DNA of 64,000 nucleotides, from positions 62,001 to 126,000 of the forward strand of contig JAFEUB010001429.1 in assembly GCA_024529925.1 (NCBI GenBank), read 5' to 3'. This document shows, in pieces, positions 21,365 through 32,487 of the stretch. The first letter of the stretch is position 1. Each line of letters starts with the position of its first letter. The translations under genes were made by a program, and so were the position numbers. Under the pieces are notes generated by a model that saw only the letters and a list, made by a program, of their open reading frames with translations, was not told the DNA's origin and made no database searches. Origin of the DNA: Ophthalmolycus amberensis (lineage: Eukaryota > Chordata > Actinopteri > Perciformes > Zoarcidae).

Positions 21365-24300
21365 CTAACATGAACAGCAAAGCAAACACCTTAGTTAGTC
21401 TTCTGGTGACTCGTGGGAGATGTTTTATCACTGTCGACCACACACAGCACTGGCATCGCTACCACAAACTGTCAAACTGTCCCGCTGAGTTCGGGACAGA
21501 TCTCTAAAAAGGGTCAAGCTTTTGACCAATCAGAGGCAGGTAGATCAGTGTGTGCGGCATCCAGCGTCTGCCTCCAAGAGAGCCCACTTGTGAATATGAT
21601 ACCAGCCACAGTGACAGTTACTGACAGTGTTATACCCAAGCATATCACCCAATACACACACACACAAACTACATTGACACCATGCTGTCTGCAAATAGCT
21701 CAGTGGAAATAATTGCCGGGATAGAAAAATTCAGCGCGAATGCTATTTTACACCTTTTTCCGGGAGATCTCATTATCTAGCTGGAGGATAAAATTCTGTA
21801 AATGTGTGTGTATGTACATTCTTGGCACTTTTTTTTGTTGTTGGACGAAGTCATAAATCCAAGGGTCATATGTAAGATTTTGAACCCCATCACCCGATTT
21901 TCTCTGTGCATTCCCTCATATAAGTAAAAGACCCTTCTTTGATTGTATTTTTAGGTGACAGCTGCTTTTACTTTTCTGGCAATGGTGCTGAAAATGTGAC
22001 CTTACCGGGTTTCAACACGGCATACACTCGCCCTCTTCAGGACATCACCATTAGCTATACTGCAAATGATTTCAGGGCCTGTTAACTTGGTACCGTGGCA
22101 TAACATTTGAACCAGCGCCACATTACGAAATACTTAGTCATACAGATATGGCCAGTCAAACTGGCCCAGCCACGAGCTGGGTCAAATGTCAGCCATGCAA
22201 ACTCCGAGAAGCAAGATCATCCTATTTCTTAAAGTATCTCTTACCCAGTGGTTCTCAAAGTTAAGTGTGACCAGAGCAGGCGCAAAGGATCGCGCAGGGT
22301 TCATGCTGGCTCCTGTGTAAGGGATCTAGAGGACACATAACAGCGATGTTTTCGTCATTACATTGCATCATCATCAGATATATGTCTTCAGGTAAAATGC
22401 TGTCTTACTTTGACTTACAGAACATGTCCCTGTACTGAGAAATAGATCTAATGCAAGTCGTGATGTATGCATTTGCTAAACAGAAGCAGGGAGAAATCCG
22501 TGGAGCAGTGCGAGAGATAACATCTATTTCCCTGTGCGTTCATTTGCTCTGCAGGGTTCAGAGAGCCCCGGGAGATTGGTTGCTATGCGATGGCAGCCTC
22601 CAATAAAGATGTGCATGTGGGTGTGATTCAGTGCGAAGCGTGCAATATCACACGCAGAAGACGCTTTGATGCACCTGGTACTTTCTCGAGATGCATCAGT
22701 GATCCAGCTCTCAGTGCAGGCTGAAGGGGCTGGCTCGTCTTGTTCTGCGATTCTTTAATGTGGTGTGTGGAATTTCATTAGATGTTGAGATGAATCTTTG
22801 AATCAGTGTTTCGTGATTGGGAGCGGGGCCGGCTGATAGGCAGATAGGGTTGCAGAAGGTTGTTAAGGTTGATATGATGTAGTTATAGGTTTTAAGGTTG
22901 ATATGATGTAGTTATAGGTTTTATAACTGTTTGAATATACATTTGCTGTAAATCTTTCATTGTTTCTATATGATCCAGTAGGCCGCCATCTTGCTGGAGT
23001 CAAGCGTGACAATTACTTGAGAATCGCTGCTGTAGATATTAGCTCAGCCTTCTTACCCTAACTGTCATATTCATATCTATAATCTAACTCACTGGAAGGT
23101 ACTTACTGCAAATAAGTGACCAATAGCTACAGCAAAGCCAATTGAGAGGCTAGCAGAGCCTCCAAGGTCTGTGCGTTTGGGATCACAGGTGGCAAAGATG
23201 GTGAAGACCAGTTCGAAGGTGATAAGGAGCTCCACAAGAAGGCCGTGTCCCACTGAGATGTTGGAGTTCACCTTCGAAACAGAAGAATTTCCTAATTAAC
23301 TCTAACATTAAGAAGGCTTATCATACACACACAGGGAACACTGACTATGGTCAGATTCTTACCGTGGTCACACCGAAGGACCCTCTGGCAGCAGCAGGTG
23401 TGACGAGGTAGAGGATCCCGGCTCCTGTAATAGCTCCCAGGCACTGAGCCACCACATAGAACACTGCTTTGGCCAGGCTCAGCTTTCTAGTTACAACCAT
23501 AGCCACAGTGACCGCCGGGTTAATGTGTCCGCCACTGATGTGGCCGAAACACTGCACCATGGTGGCAATGCTCAGCCCGAAGCACAGGGAGATAAGGACG
23601 AGGTCAGCTGGGGGAGGCTTCTCCTCCCCCGCAGCCCAGTTGATGGTGGAGCCCAGACCGAGAAGGACAAAGATGAGAGTGGCCAGGTATTCTCCAGACA
23701 CAGCCCTCCAGAAGCCCTTGGTCCAGACCCCTTTAAATGCCACCATTATGCTCTGACAGTTACACCGCGAAAGGAACCTCCTGGCAAAAAGAATAATGAG
23801 CAAAATGATTAGCCTACTTATGTATTCCTGGTGTGTGCATGTGGCTGGAAATGTACGGAACCCTATCAGCATGGCTGCCTCCGGGCACAACATTTATAAC
23901 TCCACTTGGGATTTAAGCCAGTGACTTTCCATCACAAAATTCCATACAGAGCATTCTTTAAACATTGTGTACTGGGGCAAATTATCTCACTTACTGTCAA
24001 AGCATACGACGCTTAATTGCTGTCACCCATTGAACTTTGACTATTAATGTCATAGAGATCAATCATTAGAATCTGTTACATTCAGAAAAATGTTGAAAGT
24101 TGAAACGAAGTGTCAGCAAACATCCAAGGCAACATTGATAACTTTAGTCATGTCTTCCACTCAGTCAAAAAGTTCAAACTTACCAAATGTAATAACCTGT
24201 ACTCCCTCTCACAGTCCCCGTTGTGTGTGATGTGTTTTCATTCATAAGTCCTGGCGAGTTATTCAACCAGCAGAGGCATCGCTCCCTTGATCACATCTAA

Positions 24301-24427
24301 AAGTTGAAATGGCTGTGTGACCCAGAGGTACTTACGGGAAAGCAGCAGGCAGTGTGAGAGCAGAAGCAGAGCAGAGAGCAGGTCTGTCAGACGAACATGA
24401 GCCACACATTGTGCCCTGGGATTGCAT
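21113..24427 (-). CDS. aqp4: aqp4, aquaporin-4 water channel, five coding exons (up to 335 codons)
   Basis: The joined exons 24427-24336, 23780-23363, 23271-23107, 22325-22245 and 21364-21113 run in frame through GT-AG introns. AQP4 is an orthodox water channel of astrocyte end-feet and other epithelia, assembled as tetramers (known). Both NPA boxes are present: HINPAVTVAM (N118) and GASMNPARSFAP (N234). The water-selectivity residues are F98, H222, A231 and R237, spaced as in human AQP4. The C-terminus ends EVLSSV, the PDZ ligand that binds syntrophin in mammals. An internal Met43 (IMVAFKGVW) matches the human M23 start. Two Cys (37 and 39) lie just before it, as do the palmitoylated Cys of human M1. 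The first ATG (24427) has weak context; a second in-frame ATG at 24409 has A at -3 and gives 329 residues. An in-frame TAA lies three codons above 24427. Confidence 0.96.
21365..22244 (-). other. aqp4: aqp4 intron 4
   Basis: A GT-AG intron of 880 bp with no embedded gene or notable repeat. Confidence 0.8.
22245..22325 (-). CDS. aqp4: aqp4 coding exon 4 (second NPA)
   Basis: Acceptor TGTCCTCTAG|ATCCCT and donor CACTGG|GTAAGA. The 81 nt encode 27 codons, the same length as the mammalian exon: IPYTGASMNPARSFAPALV, then TLNFENHW. It supplies the second NPA box and the filter Arg. Confidence 0.97.
22326..23106 (-). other. aqp4: aqp4 intron 3 with short tandem duplication
   Basis: A GT-AG intron of 781 bp. 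Within it, about 22864-22922 is a tandem pair of a unit containing taaggttgatatgatgtagt. Nothing else notable. Confidence 0.8.
23107..23271 (-). CDS. aqp4: aqp4 coding exon 3
   Basis: Acceptor CTGTTTCGAAG|GTGAAC and donor TTTGCA|GTAAGT. The 165 nt encode 55 codons, phase 0: VNSNISVGHGLLVELLITFE onward to AVAIGHLFA. NISV is an N-glycosylation sequon in extracellular loop C. The His of GHLFA is the selectivity-filter His. Confidence 0.97.
23363..23780 (-). CDS. aqp4: aqp4 coding exon 2 (first NPA half)
   Basis: The polypyrimidine acceptor ATTCTTTTTGCCAG|GAGG opens 418 nt ending GTGACCACG|GTAAGA. It encodes the M23-type start MVAFKGVWTKGFW, helices 1-3, the first NPA loop (HISGGHINPAVTVAM) and most of helix 4. 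STINWAAGEEKPPP has one residue more than the human loop. Confidence 0.97.
23781..24335 (-). other. aqp4: aqp4 intron 1
   Basis: A GT-AG intron of 555 bp separating the M1 exon from the exon with the M23-type start. A promoter here would yield the M23 form directly; no clear TATA box was seen. The 91-bp intron 2 (23272-23362) is unremarkable. Confidence 0.75.
24336..24427 (-). CDS. aqp4: aqp4 coding exon 1 (M1-type N-terminus)
   Basis: From ATG 24427 the exon encodes MQSQGTMCGSCSSDRPAL and ends TTTCCC|GTAAGT with two bases of a split Pro codon completed by exon 2. The phase matches exactly. SDRP recalls the MSDRP start of human AQP4-M1. The ATG at 24409 (CACAATGT) has the better initiation context. 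This is the least conserved exon. Confidence 0.75.
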
Positions 24428-24595
24428 CCAGCAGCTTTATTAAGTTACTAGCCAGGGTATCACCTCACGGGAATTAAACACCCTGCACAGGGGGAGGAGT
24501 CGTGAGATTTGCTTGCTCTGCAAACAGTTGCACTGTTGCAGATAGAGCGACCGCGCCGTGACTCAGTCAGCCTCAGCACCGTAGTCCTATCAGAG

Positions 24596-24606
24596 CTTTA
24601 AAAACC
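24596..24606 (-). promoter_or_regulatory. Candidate TATA-like box of aqp4
   Basis: The coding strand reads TTTTTAAAGC, a TTTAAA-type box, about 170 bp upstream of the first aqp4 ATG. That distance suits a short 5' UTR. It is a weak match and rests on position only. Confidence 0.3.
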
Positions 24607-24806
24607 CAGCTGGGGTGAGCACAATATTTACAAAACTACTGCAGAACTACACGTTAAATTATCATTTTGTCAAATTAAAAACATATTGACAATTTAAAAA
24701 TAAACTATGGTCCCCCTAAAGTAATTTTACAATGACAATTAACTTTTTTATTGTAGAAATATTTTTGTAATATCATAGGAGATGAAGCATACCATTTGTT
24801 AAAAGT

Positions 24807-25310
24807 CAGTGGTGGAAAATACAATAAATCAATTAAGTAAAATGTTAATGTACTCATATTTTATTTCAGTATTTCCATTTTATCCAACTCAGAGGCAAAT
24901 ATTGTGTTTTAAACTTTTTACTTATTATATTTATTTGACAGCTATTATTTTACAAGTAAGATGTTTTCATGCAAAACATATCATCATCTTATAAATGATG
25001 CATTGTTATTGCAGTGGAGAGTTCAATCAGCTGCAACATTAAAATGCTGCTTACATGTAATAACAAAGTATGCACTAATATATTATAAATTAATATATAA
25101 TGTAATATATTGTAATATATTATATATTACAACATAAACCTCTTTAAGGGACCATGCTAAATGACAAGACCTTTTACTTATAAAACTTGAAGTACTATTG
25201 TCGCTAATACTTTTGTCTTGTATGAATGTGGTACTTCTATTTTCAATGGAGTGTTTTTAATTTGTGGTATTGCTTCTTTTACTTAAGTCACGGATCTTCT
25301 TCCTCCACTG
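24807..25310 (+). mobile_element. hAT-like MITE with CAGTGGTGGAA ends
   Basis: Starts cagtggtggaa and ends ttcctccactg, near-perfect terminal inverted repeats. The interior has the stretches tatttccattttatccaact, tttatttgacagctatta and aaaatgctgcttacatgtaa, which I recognise from an abundant fish non-autonomous element. The flanking 8-mers (ttaaaagt and gtaaaaag) are not identical, so the target duplication is unclear. It is flanked on the right by the CA/TA microsatellite. Confidence 0.65.
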
Positions 25311-25337
25311 GTAAAAAGAAAATACTACAGTGCATAA

Positions 25338-25346
<9 letters not shown>

Positions 25347-25409
<63 letters not shown>

Positions 25410-25410
25410 A
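25347..25410 (+). repeat. (CA)n(TA)n microsatellite
   Basis: A long uninterrupted CA tract continuing into ATATATATA. Confidence 0.95.
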
Positions 25411-26002
25411 AAAGCAGATTATTGAAATAATTGCATTTATTTCTCCTTTTGACTAAAGCCACCTCATAGTTAAAAAAAAAAGCCCAAAGTCTTGATATTG
25501 TGTAAGAGGTAGGATCAGACTAGTGATGTCAACAAAGTCCTGGTTTACCATTTAGGTTTGGAGGCTGTGTATCAGTCCTGGAAACCATAAACCGTAACAT
25601 TAGGCCTGTGTTGAGAAATATAGCCAAATGAAATTCCACATTTCTATTTTATCTGGATCAAGTGGTTAAGTGTTTGCACATAGCAAGCACACACGCACAC
25701 ATTGTATTTTCAGGAAGAAACATGGCCTATTTAGTATAAACAGAGAGTGAATAAGTTATGGTGATTGGTGATCAAATAACGTCCTAATAGGTACAATTCT
25801 GACATCACTGTAAGAAAAGACACCCGCCCCCTCACATAAGTAAATAATTACATTGAATGAAAACACCATAAATTAAGAATGTTAAGAGACCTTTAGAATA
25901 CAGAAATTGCACCCAAAAAAAATCAGAACAACTTCATAACTTTCCTACTATCATTCAAGGTGAAGTCAAACTACATCACATGACCATTTTCAGTTCAAAT
26001 GC

Positions 26003-27801
26003 CTGTAACTGTGACTGTAGCTGTAACAGTACTTTAACTGTAGCTATAACAGTACTGTAGCTGTAGCTATAACAGTACTTTAACTGTAGCTGTAACAGTA
26101 CTTTAACTGTAGCTGTAACAGTACTCTAGCTAACAGTACTTTAACTGTATCTGTAACAGTACTTTAACTGTAGCTATAACAGTACTTTAACTGTAGCTGT
26201 AACAGTACTTTAACTGTAGCTATAACAGTACTTTAACTGTAGCTGTAACAGTACTTTAACTGTAGCTGTAACAGTACTTTAACTGTAGCTGTAACAGTAC
26301 TTTAACTGTAGCTGTAACAGTACTCTAGCTAACAGTACTTTAACTGTATCTGTAACAGTACTTTAACTGTAGCTATAACAGTACTTTAACTGTAGCTGTA
26401 ACAGTACTTTAACTGTAGCTGTAACAGTACTTTAACTGTAGCTGTAACAGTACTTTAACTGTAGCTGTAACAGTACTCTAGCTAACAGTACTTTAACTGT
26501 ATCTGTAACAGTACTTTAACTGTAGCTATAACAGTACTTTAACTGTAGCTATAACAGTACTTTAACTGTAGCTGTAACAGTACTTTAACTGTAGCTATAA
26601 CAGTACTTTAACTGTAGTTATAACAGTACTTTAACTGTAGCTGTAACAGTACTTTAACTGTAGCTATAACAGTACTTTAACTGTAGCTGTAACAGTACTT
26701 TAACTGTAGCTATAACAGTACTTTAACTGTAGCTGTAACAGTACTTTAACTGTAGCTATAACAGTACTTTAACTGTAGCTATAACAGTACTTTAACTGTA
26801 GCTGTAACAGTACTTTAACTGTAGCTATAACAGTACTTTAACTGTAGCTGTAACAGTACTCTAGCTAACAGTACTTTAACTGTATCTGTAACAGTACTTT
26901 AACTGTAGCTGTAATAGTACTTCACTGTAGTTGTAACAGTACTCTAGCTAACAGTACTTTAACTGTAGCTGTAACAGTACTTTAACTGTAGCTATAACAT
27001 TACTTTAACTGTAGCTGTAACAGTACTTTAACTGTAGCTATAGCAGTACTTTAACTGTAGCTGTAACAGTACTTTAACTGTAGCTGTAACAGTACTTTAA
27101 CTGTATCTATAACAGTACTTTAACTGTAGCTGTAGCAGTACTTTAACTGTAGCTGTAACAGTACTTTAACTGTAGCTGTAACAGTACTTTAACTGTAGCT
27201 ATAACAGTACTTTAACTGTAGCTGTAACAGTACTTTAACTGTAGCTGTAACAGTACTTTAACTGTAGCTATAACAGTACTTTAACTGTAGCTATAACAGT
27301 ACTTTATCAGTAGCTGTAACAGTACTTTAACTGTAGCTATAACAGTACTTTAACTGTAGCTGTAACAGTACTTTAACTGTAGCTATAACAGTACTTTAAC
27401 TGTAGCTGTAACAGTACTCTAGCTAACAGTACTTTAACTGTATCTGTAACAGTACTTTAACTGTAGCTGTAATAGTACTTAACTGTAGTTGTAACAGTAC
27501 TCTAGCTAACAGTACTTTAACTGTAGCTGTAACAGTACTTTAACTGTAGCTATAACATTACTTTAACTGTAGCTGTAACAGTACTTTAACTGTAGCTATA
27601 GCAGTACTTTAACTGTAGCTGTAACAGTACTTTAACTGTAGCTGTAACAGTACTTTAACTGTAGCTGTAACAGTACTTTAACTGTATCTATAACAGTACT
27701 TTAACTGTAGCTATAACATTACTTTAACTGTAGCTGTAACAGTACTGGTACTGTTATAGCCTATAACAGTACTGTAGCTGTAACAGTAACAGTACTGTAG
27801 C
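26003..27801 (+). repeat. 23-bp minisatellite array, roughly 75 units
   Basis: The consensus unit is ctgtagctgtaacagtac followed by tttaa (23 bp). It varies mainly at one position (agctg/agcta). Shorter variant units (actctagctaacagtac) recur near 26123, 26321, 26473, 26860, 26940, 27416 and 27498. A block near 26830-27060 recurs 558 bp later with a single base change in the stretch compared. The array ends in palindromic sequence at 27734-27772. There is no coding potential. It lies about 1.6 kb upstream of the aqp4 first exon. Confidence 0.95.
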
Positions 27802-30800
27802 TGCCTATTTTGGGTCCCCCTCTCATATTGAGCTTCTACAGACATGTGAAAGGCTATATGACTTATAATATAAGACACACCCCATATTTTCAGTGATCGG
27901 CAGTGAGCATTTGAGGCCATGCTTCCCACACACTTATCTCCTTCTTGTGTCTCAGGGGGGAAAATATCTGCAGCTCCTTCAGAAAAAAAGAAGTCAAAAG
28001 TGTGATAGCTGCCAGACTGAAACTATTTTCCTTCTTCTTTAACACCTCACATCACTAACTAGATCACGACTTTTACTCTAAAAACAAAAAAATCACTCTT
28101 AAAACTGTTGTATCCAAACCTCCAGAATAGTTGTGCATTGCCTCTTAATACTAATAATACAATGAAGCAGATTGGACAACTGACTCAAAGTGGCCCAATC
28201 TAAAGATATGAATGTTTCATTTTTATTACCGGTACACTTCATTTCTAATTGGATTGCATATTAAACTCAGTGAATGTTCAGAATTGAATGCACCACTGCG
28301 GCAGTTTCCATTTTCAAAAGGTACACATGCTTTTTTAGATACAATAAAACAGCAAAGGCCAATTTCCCACCAAATATAATTATGGTGGCTCATAAAGTTT
28401 TCACATATTATTTTGAAAGATAACTGCAGAATCCTCATTGTCAACATTTCTTCCTGCTCTTTGGATTGTGGTGAAAAGCGCAGCATGTGAACCTTGACAT
28501 GCTGCTTGAAAAATGGTAGATTCAGTGTGTTTGTATTAGATGGTCTGACAGTAGATTCATGCAAAGTTTAAGCAGTTGCATGTCAGAATAAACAACACGT
28601 GAAATATTTAAAAAACAACAGAACAAATGGAGCATTTAGTGGACACGCTGAGTGTTTATTGCTTTGGTTGCTTGTTCTGATGAACATCATTATACACTCG
28701 GTTACCATATGCGTGTTATGACTGACAAACAGTGGCATCCATCAAGCGTACAGAACATTCCATAATATCTTTATGTCTTATGTTGTTAGACATCTTCCTA
28801 GGGCCCCTGTTAGCAGAATCTTCTGCAAATGCAATAGACAAAATGTTTTTCCATAATTCTTTTACTCATCCAAATTAGCAGGCAATAGGAAGAAAATGCC
28901 TCATGCAAACCCCAAGCTAAAACCAAACTGGTTACAATTTGTCATTTTAACAATCTTTGCAACTATAATTGTGGAATATCTTGTCATGTCATTCAGTAGA
29001 TTGTGGGTAACTCTAAATGATGGCAGGAGCTACAGGTGTCTAATCTCCTCCTGTTGAAATACTGCAATCATATCAAACCTGGTTATAGTAGCAGGCACCA
29101 CTTTAAGCAAAAGCGCTCCATCTTCCTCAAAATGTGCTTGTGATGGAGAGATGGATTTAGCCTTCTAGAACTCTTGTTACCGATTACTTTCTGGAGTGAC
29201 TGGACCTTTTCAACTATAAAGTAATCTAGTGAAACACACGGCACAGGTAAAATCTGAATGTAATGATTTCCCTTGGTCTCATTTATAAACTAGATGGTAG
29301 TGGGGCTGAGATAATACATATACAAACGTAACAGTCAGGGACCCAGGCTTATAACTGAATGCTGCCTTCAATGACCTTGCTCTGAAAGGGCATTCCCTTG
29401 AGTTTGCATGTGTTAATATGTTTCATGTGCTAATATTTATCTTAGAAATCCTTCATGCTCCTTCAGGCAAACACAATAGGTATGCTGACCATCAAGCAAC
29501 AGGAAGGTCAAGAGGAAGGTGAAGGTGATTTTAGATTTTGAGATAATGTGAGGCCCACTGGACTGAACAATTATCCACAAATATACTTTTCATCTTAACT
29601 TAAAAGGTAATATAAATGGGGTTTTCCATAAGTAGACACACTTTTCTTAAAATAGAAAATAATAAAATAGATTGTACAAAGACTTATTTTCTTTCTCAGT
29701 CTATCTTTCTTCTCCATCTCTCCTATCTGTATTACTGATGACGTAAAAAGAATACCTACGTTTGCAAAGATATTTGCACACACACACACACACGCATGCA
29801 ATAAAGTGTTAAATCCCAATTACATTTTTTTTAAATAAATGGAGGACTCACTTGTTGTGCTGCCGATACTTAACCTTTGCTCTGGATAACTTCACCTGCT
29901 CTGCTTGGGACGGGAACGAAGGTGGCAGATGTTAACTTCTAGAATTTCGAGACGTAGAGGTGTTGTGCAGATATCATGAATGCTGCATTCTGCAAACAAC
30001 TGTGCATCAGGGTAACACCATCCACCCTGTGACATAGGAGTGAAATATTTTGGTCATTTAAAGAGGAGATTGTGCAGTCTCCACATGGATGTAGAGACAT
30101 GCTGCTTCTGGAAGAGGAGGAAGATATATTGTCGTCATTCTTCACCAATGCCAACTAGTATCCTCTTGCACTTCCAGTCAACAACAGGAGCACAGAGGGG
30201 CAACGTTTTCATGGAAGGAGGAACTCCTTTTTCCAAAATAGAAAAAGGCCGGCAGGAACAGGATTTCAGTGTTGCCGACTTGGCGACTTTCTCGCTGGAT
30301 ATGGCGACTTTTGGAGTGCTGCTAGCTGCTTTCATTAGAACAGTGCTGGCAAAATTGGGCTGGGTTTTTTGGGTTGGATCTAAAATCTAGCAAACTCTTT
30401 CTGATTTCTCAAGATTACCATCCCTACCTTTAAGGTTTGGCACAGATCAGGGTCAAAAATTCTCCTCGGCAATGTCATCGCTTCCAAGTTTAGACTTTCA
30501 GTTAAGGAACACAGAACGAAAAGTCAACAACATTGATAAGGCAGCTGCTCTATCCATTCAGCTGAATTGTTATTGAAGTGTCTGTTCATTAAATATGTTT
30601 TTAGTACTTTAAGAAGTTCCATCGTGATTATTTCTCACAGAGACGTTAAAGAGATTTTTTTTCCACCACAGTATTCACCATACAATTGGACCCAACCTGC
30701 ACCACATGCATAATTTGACAATTATGCATGTGATACAGTTTTATTTACAATGGTAAATATGGCCACTGGGCTTGCTCATTTTACACTGAAATTTAAATAT

Positions 30801-31940
30801 GCACACTATACAAACATCAATATTAATGAGCTACATAAATCGTTATAAAACACTTTCTGAGTATCGTGCAGGGTTCTTTTCCTTTATTCTGCTTCTATAG
30901 CTCCTCCAGGCGTCACACACATCAGAGGGGTCCCTTCTTTACTAATTAAAAAGCTTGCCTTAATTCCTCCGCAATGCATGCGTTTAAATTACGGTTGAGT
31001 CAATTAATGTTTGTTGATACAGTGTGAGTTCTGTTTGATTAGAGCACTGTCCTCCGGATCAGGTTGCTCCGTTTTAAGTGTAGTAATTTGTTCAAACAGA
31101 ATTCTTAATGTTGCGTGATTTGTTAATGTGTCACTGCTCCCCGATGTTGAATTGGGCTTTATAATTAAGTAAAATGTAGTAAAGAGGAGAAAAACATCTA
31201 CTTGCTGCTGTCCGAATACATCAGTGCATTTGTTCTTTTCACTCATTGACACAAATGCAGACAGAAACTGTAGCTATAATAGAATGAAACCATGTAAATA
31301 CATGAAAATTAAACATGACAAATGGTCAAATAATCCATAGACTTTAATAATCAACTCAGGTTGTAACTCTGGGAATTTACCAAAGGCAGCATAAGCAGAT
31401 TGTCTCTGGTAACAAACGTGTTTTCCTTGCTGAGAATTACTGGCACGCTTCGTTAGACACAGGCTACCGCCTTTGTTAGCGCTGCACCGTGCCAAGTTTC
31501 CTACATGCCACAGTGGAGAGAATCCCAACATTGTTATATAATCTATAGGCTTGACAGGGAGCCAAAGCAGTGACCTTGTCTTGAAAGACGAGAAACATTG
31601 AAGGTTTGATTCTTATTGAAGTAAATTAACCAAATGGGAACAATCTGCCCGTGAAAGCTCATTTAACCTCTGACACGGGGAGAAAAGAACATGCTGCTAA
31701 CTGTAAGAACTGATGAGCATGTGGCCGTGCATAAGGATGGCACAGCTAGCATGTGCATGCATTCAGCAACCACAATGAGTTTCAATGAGTTTTCCTCCAA
31801 GGCATACTTCTAGTGATAAACTGTTCTCGCCAGGGGAGAGTTGCTGTCTTCTCTTACCTCCCACTGGATTATGTAAAATTGATCCAACTGCAAACACACA
31901 TGAAATGTACATATCTTTATGTAGAGCAGTTGTTGTTTTT
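27802..31940. other. Intergenic, no gene seen
   Basis: About 4.1 kb of AT-rich sequence with short unsupported frames. At 30265-30420 a patch containing tggcgactttctcgctgg resembles a dispersed fish repeat fragment (low confidence). Confidence 0.4.
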
Positions 31941-32487
31941 TACATTGTTGGGAAAAATCTAAATGACTAATTCGTATGTGTTTAAATGATTAAGTAATGT
32001 TATACATTTAACATAGGCTCATGTCCTCTGTAGTGTTTAAGGCCTGTGTCCTTGTGTGAACTTTCACTGACACTCGATCTTCAGCAGATGTTTAGTCTAT
32101 TAAGAAGCAGTTGATTGCCGAAAGAACACTTCAGCTGTTTGTCCTGAATAAGAATGATGATAAACTTGTAGAAAGCGTCAATACTTACGCAGGGCTGATT
32201 TGCGACCATGACTTACGAGAAAGTGACCTTTGTACTAGAACGAATTGTTAAAGTGTCCAGATACGTAGACGCCTGTGTGAAACGCAAAATGTGTGTGTGT
32301 TACCCTGTGCCAGCCCACTGCATGTTGTTTACTTAGTATAAATACCAGAGACTCGGAGACAGATCTTCGAGCGGTCTTGATGTACATTCTGTATGTGAAT
32401 CAACCCTGTCTCCTTCTTTGCAAGGAATAAATGTCCTGTGATTAATGATTTTTACACCAGTCTCGTGTGAATTTTTCTAACATACAT
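31941..32487 (+). mobile_element. Solo LTR with 5-bp target duplication
   Basis: The LTR runs 31946-32482 (537 bp), beginning TGTTGGGAAAAAT and ending ATTTTTCTAACA, short inverted termini of the TG...CA type. It is flanked on both sides by TACAT. It contains a TATA box, TATAAATA, at 32337-32344 and a poly(A) signal, AATAAA, at 32426-32431, about 90 bp apart, as in a plus-oriented U3-R-U5 layout. No internal retroviral region is present. It could derive from an endogenous retrovirus or a Gypsy-type element; the family is not identified. Confidence 0.75.

Noticed and set aside
26003..27801. Regular 23-bp repeats as a CRISPR array
   Set aside because: The units are contiguous with no unique spacers, and the context is a vertebrate genome.
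30265..30420. Patch with tggcgactttctcgctgg as a separate mobile element
   Set aside because: It resembles a dispersed fish repeat fragment, but no boundaries or terminal repeats could be defined.
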